NCBI GenBank assembly: GCA_000934385.1
Contig: KN880652.1
Coordinates: 1-40,535 of the forward strand
Length of the DNA stretch: 40,535 bases
Direction of reading: 5' to 3'
From: Cylindrobasidium torrendii FP15055 ss-10
Lineage: Eukaryota; Basidiomycota; Agaricomycetes; Agaricales; Physalacriaceae
This document shows positions 34,977 to 40,535 of this stretch, piece after piece; the first letter of the stretch is position 1, and each line of letters begins with the position of its first letter. A program made the translations under genes and the position numbers. A model generated the notes under the pieces. That model ran no database searches. It was not told the origin of the DNA and saw nothing but the letters and a program-made list of their open reading frames with translations.

Positions 34977-35593
34977 TATCAGCGACTATTTCATTCGTGT
35001 TGTCAAGTCTACCTTTTTAGGTTCAAACATCCTGCACACTGGTTGCACATCCGTGCGCTTGGATATGTGTTAATAAGTCAGCAGCACGTGCAGAACAATG
35101 AGATTCTGATCATTCACTCGTTCGGCCATTTGGGGATAACCAAATTCCAAACGGGCATTGTGAATGATTGTGCTGACAACTCAAGTACTCAAGATCGTCC
35201 GATATTCTTCTTTGGGCGTTTCACTTCCGGAAATGCCACTGAGGCTGAGTTCGACTCCGCGGGTTTATCGGGAGATCAGTGCATTTCTGGGGGATTCAGC
35301 TGAGTATACTTACGGCGCGCCGCACGTTGACGTCGTGGAGTTTCGTTGGATCAGTGTCTAAATAGAAAGTGGCAGTTCTAACTTCTTATTCCTCGATAAG
35401 ACAGCCTTATTCTGGCTTTCAAGAGTACACTTCGACATCGAGAATGGTTGGACAGTGCACTGCCAGGTGTGCGTGCCCCAGTTATCCTTTCTCATTCAAT
35501 GGGCTGCACCGTGCGCGTTCTCGTGGATCCAACCAGCGGTCTGTTAGGCTTTAATCGCCACTACGCACGTCACCTCGAAGCATGGCGCGTTAG
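34977..35593. other. Intergenic region upstream of C2H2 paralog 2
   Basis: About 620 bp holding the upstream promoter of the C2H2 gene. Short frames are present, but none is convincing, and I see no repeats. Confidence 0.4.
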
Positions 35594-35603
35594 TATATAA
35601 GGC
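35594..35603 (+). promoter_or_regulatory. TATA box of C2H2 paralog 2
   Basis: TATATAAGGC with 45 bp to the ATG at 35649, identical in sequence and spacing to the element before paralog 1. The start codon lies in GCCACCATG, a strong Kozak context. Confidence 0.78.
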
Positions 35604-35648
35604 TCGCTGGGAAGCTCTGGATTCCCCCAGGAACCTTTGGTAGCCACC

Positions 35649-36969
35649 ATGCACAATAATGTTCATGATTGCTCTCAATGCCGACGCTCGTTTACCACGA
35701 AATCGACTCTTCATTCGCATTGCATCGAGCAAGATGACCATCTATACTGCGCAGATTGTAAGCACCTATTTTTCGACGCCGCTTTTTTATCCAAGGTGCG
35801 GAATTTGGCAGCATGATATTGTGCAGTGCTCACGCAACGACCCAAAAGCATTTAGCGTCGACGGCGCATGTCGTGGGCGGTGGTCCCGAGCCTGTGACCT
35901 GTTATTTCTGCCATCGTGACTACGTTCACTGGGGACGAATGCTCTGCCATTGCCTCAAGCTCGACGATCATTTCTTCTGCAACATTGAATGTGGAAGGAT
36001 TTTTGCCACTGCTCCCCAACTTCAGCAAGTGAGTGCGAGCTAGTGACCGAAGCGTTGTTCAAGCCGTCGTCTAACCTGAACTTTGTGTAGCACATGAAGG
36101 ATACTGGACACCGACATGAAGCTAAGTACGACAGCCAGTTCGACGGATATGATACCTTCCGCTGCAAGCGATGTGTTCTGTATTTCGAGAGCAAGGCCGA
36201 CATGGACACCCATCTCGACCGCATGCACAACTGGTGCTTTGAGTGTGCGCGGGGGTTCAAGTCTACAGCTCATAGGGATCAGGTCAGTCGTTTTCACCAT
36301 AGTTCAGCGACGAGTGTTTCGTGCTCACACCGAGACCCCCAGCACAAGGACTCCATAGCGCACAAACCACGCACGATCAAGTGTGCGCTCTGTCCACAGC
36401 TCTTCAAGGAGCCGTCGTCCGTCGCGCTCCATGTCGAGTCGGGAGAGTGCACGGCTGGGTTAGACCGTCGCCAGGTCACGCAGGCCGTCCAGGCTCTCAA
36501 GGTTCGGCCATCCATTCTCATTGGAGACGACTCCGACAGCGATGAGAATGCTGGTGAGATCTCCGACGTGACGGAAATCTTTTCGAGTGCGACAGCCGCC
36601 TCTGCCATCACCTCGCTGTCGTATGGGACCGTCACCGCCGAGGTGGCCACCGAAGACGCCTTCAACGGCATCTCGTATGAGTGCCCGACTTGCGAGCGGA
36701 CGTTCGGTACCCTCGCATCATTGAACCTGCACCTGAAGTCTGCGGCACACGACAGCGATAAGTTCAAGCAGGTCTGCTGTTTCCTCTCTGGTTCGGCAGC
36801 GCTGACGTTTGGATATAGGTGTCCAGACTGTAGCACTCAGTTTACCTTGCTGTCGGGCCTTATCCAGCATTTGGAGAGCGAGTCGTGTGGGGCGGCATCC
36901 ATCAGTACGGTCGAGAGGGAGGCGAACCTGCTCACGGCGCAGTTTGCCAGGTTGTTATGTGGTGCTTAA
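35649..36969 (+). CDS. C2H2 zinc-finger protein, 364 aa (paralog 2)
   Basis: Exons: 35649-35795, 35849-36028, 36091-36282, 36343-36767, 36819-36969 (1095 nt). Same architecture as the gene at 27952-29272: fingers CSQCRRSFT, CADCKHLFF, CYFCHRDYVHW, CKRCVLYFE, CFECARGF, CALCPQLFKEP, an acidic linker, EVATEDAFNG, fingers ECPTCERTF and RCPDCSTQF, ending LTAQFARLLCGA. All introns match those of the paralog in position and phase. Introns 3 (60 bp) and 4 (51 bp) are free of stop codons and multiples of three, so an unspliced reading gives one long frame with 37 extra residues. Intron 4 begins GC; paralog 1 has a normal GTGAGA donor at this site. Probably nucleic-acid binding; the target is unknown. 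Confidence 0.88.
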
Positions 36970-37162
36970 TGCACTCGTCGAGTCCGTCGCCGGAATTTAT
37001 GCATTCTTTTTGTACATATCTTGGGTATCATCGAATTGTTGTAAATGAAATGCACTGTTTTCATTGTCCAGAATGTCTGCCAGAGTACCAGGTTGGTTTC
37101 GGAATAAGCGCAGGATGTGGTTCAGTTGCAAGTCTTGAAAGTCGAAATATACGCCAAATCTC

Positions 37163-37204
37163 GAGTCAAGCCGATCAGCTCGATCAGCAACACTTCCTTG
37201 ACTC
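37163..37204. promoter_or_regulatory. Two Gcn4/Cpc1-type sites upstream of TRP2
   Basis: GAGTCA at 37163-37168 (TGACTC on the minus strand) and TGACTC at 37199-37204 lie 51-92 bp before the TRP2 start. The core TGACTC is the site of Gcn4/CpcA/Cpc1, the activator of general amino-acid control, which is known to regulate tryptophan genes in fungi. Both lack the final A of the full TGACTCA. Confidence 0.5.
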
Positions 37205-37254
37205 CGTACACCCTTGCCCCCAGTCTGCCTTGCCCGGGCAACTCTCCACGAACT

Positions 37255-39008
37255 ATGCCGGTGCGCTCATTAAATCACGGACGTGTTCTACAAAAATCAC
37301 ACCTGTACAGCACCTTACCGCCAAGCCATCACTCGCGGAAGTCGAATCCCTCATCCTCGACGAGAAGAAAGGAAATTGCGTGCCCGTCTACGTGCAAATC
37401 CCAGCCGACCTCATCACACCATGCATGGCCTACCTGTTAATCTCGAAGGACTCGAAGTACAGCTTCCTGCTGGAATCGGTGATTGGAGGAGAGAGTGTAG
37501 CGCGGTATAGCTTCATTGGTGCTGGTGAGTGATATCCCAACATGCTAATTAATATCTAATGGCTGCTCTAGACCCGTTCAAGGTCATTAAGACCGGCCCT
37601 AACGAGTCAATATCCGGAGACCCGATGCTCAACCTCCAGAAAGAGCTGTCGGTCTACCAATATGTGAAATTGCACGAAATCCCTACATTCACTGGCGGCT
37701 CGGTCGGGTACATCGCATACGACTGCATACAGCACTTCGAGCCGAAGACACGCTGCGAGCTCGAGGATCCCTTGGGTATACCAGAGTCCGTTCTCATGCT
37801 GGTCGACACAGTCGTGGTGTACGACCACATCTTCCAAAATCTCAAGATTGTGTCGCACGCTTTCTGTCCAGATGGAGGGGACGTTGCCGCCGCCTACGAT
37901 GATGCAGTATCCAAAGCACGGAAATTGGCGCACAAGCTCATGACTGGGAGAGTGGAAGAGCCTGTGCAGAAGCGCATCACCTCCGTCGGACACCAGGGCA
38001 CGTCGAATGTGGGAAAAGCAGGGTACGAAGCCTTTGTTACACAGTTGAAGAAACATATTATCGCTGGCGACATCATCCAAGCGGTACCGTCCCAGCGTAT
38101 CGAACGGCCAACCGAATTACACCCCTTCAATGCATACCGGCATTTGCGCCAGGTCAACCCCAGCCCGTACATGTTCTATCTCGACTGTGAAGAGTTCCAA
38201 TTTGTGGGCGCGAGTCCTGAAACGCTATGCAAAGTCGCGTCGAATGTAGTTTTCAACCATGCTATCGCTGGAACGACAAAACGAGGCAAAACACCAGAGG
38301 GTTCGTCCATTCCATCCCGCCTTGACCATGACTGCGATTCTCATTATCATGTGTAGAGGATGCACGCCTGGGTGCAGTCCTTCTGGCATCTGAGAAGGAC
38401 CGTGCAGAACACATCATGCTGGTCGACCTCGCACGAAACGACGTGAACCGTGTCTGCGACCCGAAAACAGTGCAAGTGGACCATCTCATGAGATTGGAGA
38501 AGTTCAGCCATGTTATCCATCTTACCTCACAAGTTTCTGGGACTCTGCGCGAGGACAAAACAAGGTCAGCACCTCTTTTTATCTTCGATGATTGTATCTC
38601 AACGATTCCAGATTCGATGCTTTCCGTTCTATATTTCCTGCTGGCACGGTGTCGGGTGCGCCAAAAATCAAAGCTATCGAGATTATCTCGTCGCTGGAGA
38701 AGCAGCGTAGGGGAGTATACGCTGGCGCAGTCGGACGATTCGACTTTGCGGCGGACGAGATGGACACTTGTATCGCCATCCGCACCATGACCTTCAAAGA
38801 TGGAAAGGTGTACCTACAAGCGGGTGGCGGGATTGTTTTCGACAGTGACGAGCAAGAGGAGTACACAGAGACCATTAACAAGCTCATGGGAAATGTACGA
38901 GCACTATCCCAAGCAGAACGTGCGTCTTTTTTCGCTTTCCTCGCGCGAGCATGTGAATACTAAGCTGACGATCTTGCAGAGTACTGGTATGATATACAGC
39001 GCTTGTAG
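37255..39008 (+). CDS. TRP2: Anthranilate synthase component I, 497 aa
   Basis: First enzyme of tryptophan synthesis: chorismate plus glutamine-derived ammonia gives anthranilate. The glutaminase partner in fungi is the separate TRP3-type protein. Exons: 37255-37260, 37311-37524, 37572-38300, 38357-38564, 38612-38919, 38980-39008 (1494 nt). The N-domain carries the LLES tryptophan-feedback motif (55-58). The chorismate-binding domain shows [58 protein letters not shown] and GAVGRFDF, and ends [10 protein letters not shown]. Exon 1 is only ATGCCG. This choice gives [16 protein letters not shown], the expected start, while reading straight through the intron would add an unrelated N-terminus. 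Two Gcn4-type sites lie just upstream. Confidence 0.95.
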
Positions 39009-39156
39009 GAGGCGAGTGGTGCATGGAGTCGAAACGCGGAATATAAATCATTTGTATGTATCATGAATGTCACTTCGACGCGTTGTGCGGTGGTAGAGCA
39101 TGTGAAGATCGGGTAGACCATTCTATGGTTGACCTAGACCTCCATCCTTCTGTGAT

Positions 39157-39691
39157 TTAATCCTTGTCGAACTGCTCATGCTGTCAGTGCCAAAGCTCTC
39201 ATCGCTCAGGGTGCGGGCAACGTACACAATCGCCGCAGGAATTGCGGTTCGCCAGGCAGATTCTTCCTGCCTTGCTGCCGCCGACATCGACTTGGCCGTT
39301 GACGGTGCCCTTTTCCTCGGAGCGGCAGTCCAGGATCGTCCCAACCGCTGTGTGAATGTCGTCCCCTACAGAAAAATCTGTCAGATCATACACCGTACTG
39401 TTAGATTCGACACGCACAGAGTGGGGCGTTTGATGTGGTGAAGACGCAGCATGTGCCGTAGCATGCGGGGTTGTATGCACGCTGGACGACGTTGGTGGTG
39501 CATAGCGCATCCCAGGTAGCGTCGAGGTAGTTCGGCCAGTTGTCGTAGAGGTGTTGGCAGTCGGCGAGCTGCGAGTCCTCTGCGCCGCCGCACCGCAAGT
39601 TCGTTTGGCGCTTGGAGGCTTCGGTGAGGCTGCTGGAGAGGGCCGCGGCGCTAGCGTACGACGCGAGTGCGAGGGTGGTGATCAACTTCAT
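39157..39691 (-). CDS. Small secreted Cys-rich protein, 145 aa
   Basis: Exons: 39691-39418, 39365-39226, 39180-39157 (438 nt). The N-terminus MKLITTLALASYASAAA is a typical signal peptide. The mature part has about ten Cys (LRCGG, ADCQHLY, ALCTT, PACYGTCCVF, LDCRSE, RICLANRNSCGDC), consistent with a disulfide-bonded extracellular protein. I recognise no named family; an effector-like or cell-wall role is only a guess. The 45-bp last intron is uncertain: without it the protein would end CGDCVRCPHPER at 39199, with it CGDCHEQFDKD at 39157. A TATA box lies 64 bp upstream of the ATG. Its 3' end faces TRP2, 148 bp away. Confidence 0.8.
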
Positions 39692-40190
39692 CCTTGATAC
39701 TGCCTGAGGCTCGGCTGGAAGAAAGTGAGTCTATGGCAGAGTGAGAAGATGTTGACCTTTTATATGTGCACGTATGTTTTGACACATGGTCATGCTGATT
39801 AGATCGAACGGTTCGACATGTCCCTTGTGGACAGTAACGTGAAGTATTGTTTGAGGCTGGCCAACAGGCGCCATTGGTTATAGAGTATTGGCAAGTTGAT
39901 GAGATGCCCGGCTTCGCAGTCTTGAATCCGGACATCCAGTGGTCGAGACCTCCTTGAAGGTACTATGCGGAGTATTCAAGAAGTCTCATCACTTGCCATT
40001 TGCGTACATGATTCAGGATTCCATTGTTGATCGATGTTGGCCTAATTTTCGAGCTGGCCAACGCCAGGTAGTTGGCTCATGCAGACTTGCCGGACTGTAG
40101 TATATATGGCTCACAAAGGAATCGGATGACGCAGTACATCATTCACGTTCTTCGGTTCTGAGAATAGATCCATGGAAAGTTGGCATGTAC
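39692..40190. promoter_or_regulatory. Upstream region of the secreted-protein gene, with TATA box
   Basis: TATAAAAGG on the minus strand at 39756-39764 is a good TATA box, 64 bp before the ATG at 39691. The rest of this 0.5-kb stretch shows no further gene or repeat up to the MITE. Confidence 0.55.
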
Positions 40191-40513
40191 TAAGATAGGC
40201 GTCAAGCGCTTCAGGCCACATCACGTGTAGTGTGACATGTGTTACAAGCTTACCAAAGAGGCGCCAATTAGGCGCCGCTGAGCATTTTCCGATTAGTAGA
40301 GAAATCGTTCAAAAATCTGCATGTCTCGAAATTTGAAAATGCGAGCCCGAGGGAAAATCCAAGAGGTGCATCTTGATTTTCCCTCGGGCTCTGAATTTCG
40401 ATATCTGAAGTCTACGGATTTTTGAACGATATCTGCGATTTCTGTGTTTTTCGTCACGCTACAGTCACCCTATTGTCACCTGATGTGGCCTGAAGCGCTT
40501 GACGCCTATCTTA
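40191..40513. mobile_element. 323-bp fold-back MITE with perfect 33-bp terminal inverted repeats
   Basis: Left end 40191-40223 and right end 40481-40513 are exact reverse complements over 33 bp, starting TAAGATAGGCGTCAAGCG. If the outer TA is the duplicated target, the element proper begins AGATAGG, as in Tc1/mariner-type MITEs; this is inference. Inside, more inverted pairs nest: the ATCGTTCAAAAATC block near 40307 with its complement near 40418, and a 17-20 bp pair, GAGCCCGAGGGAAAATC at 40343-40359 and its complement at 40375-40391. No coding frame is present. The perfect ends suggest recent insertion. Confidence 0.88.
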
Positions 40514-40535
40514 GCATTGAATGATGGACGTTGCA

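Overview
The window is nuclear DNA from a filamentous basidiomycete, most likely an Agaricomycete. The evidence is gene-dense DNA on both strands, very many short introns (mostly 46-62 bp, GT..AG with CTNAC/CTGAC-like branch sites), and protein families typical of this group. I placed exon boundaries by hand from reading frame, splice signals and remembered family conservation. No database search was run. Spans below include introns, and exon coordinates are in the evidence.

Layout. 1-4198 is gene-poor and holds fold-back and dispersed repeats. 4199-7687 carries two convergent, paralogous MYND zinc-finger genes with hydrophobic C-terminal tails. 8143-11530 (minus) is a complete nine-exon SERCA-type Ca2+ P-type ATPase, divergent from SIP5 (12143-14030, plus). 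14519-16944 (minus) is a 12-exon Hsp70/HSPA12-like ATPase, followed by a coiled-coil protein of unknown function (17273-19010, minus). 19773-21950 (plus) is a JmjC-domain protein with Cys-rich modules, convergent with SHQ1 (22043-23633, minus; box H/ACA snoRNP assembly). Then come a disordered hypothetical protein (24152-24850), a GT2 polysaccharide synthase (25235-26746, minus), CBP4 (27262-27745; complex III assembly), a C2H2 zinc-finger gene (27952-29272, minus), an alpha-arrestin-like gene (30409-32394, minus), an SLC35F6-like transporter (32736-34472, plus), a paralogous C2H2 gene (35649-36969, plus), TRP2 anthranilate synthase (37255-39008, plus) and a small secreted Cys-rich protein (39157-39691, minus). 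A fold-back MITE closes the window (40191-40513).

The genes are mostly housekeeping: ER Ca2+ transport, snoRNP assembly, respiratory complex assembly, tryptophan synthesis and cell-surface glycan synthesis. They are mixed with lineage-type zinc-finger families, and I see no metabolic gene cluster or defence island. The most unusual material is structural: fold-back elements, a 91-bp near-perfect hairpin right after a stop codon, three GC-AG introns, stop-free in-frame introns, micro-exons, and a C2H2 paralog pair that shares exon structure, finger-splitting introns and an identical TATA box at identical spacing.
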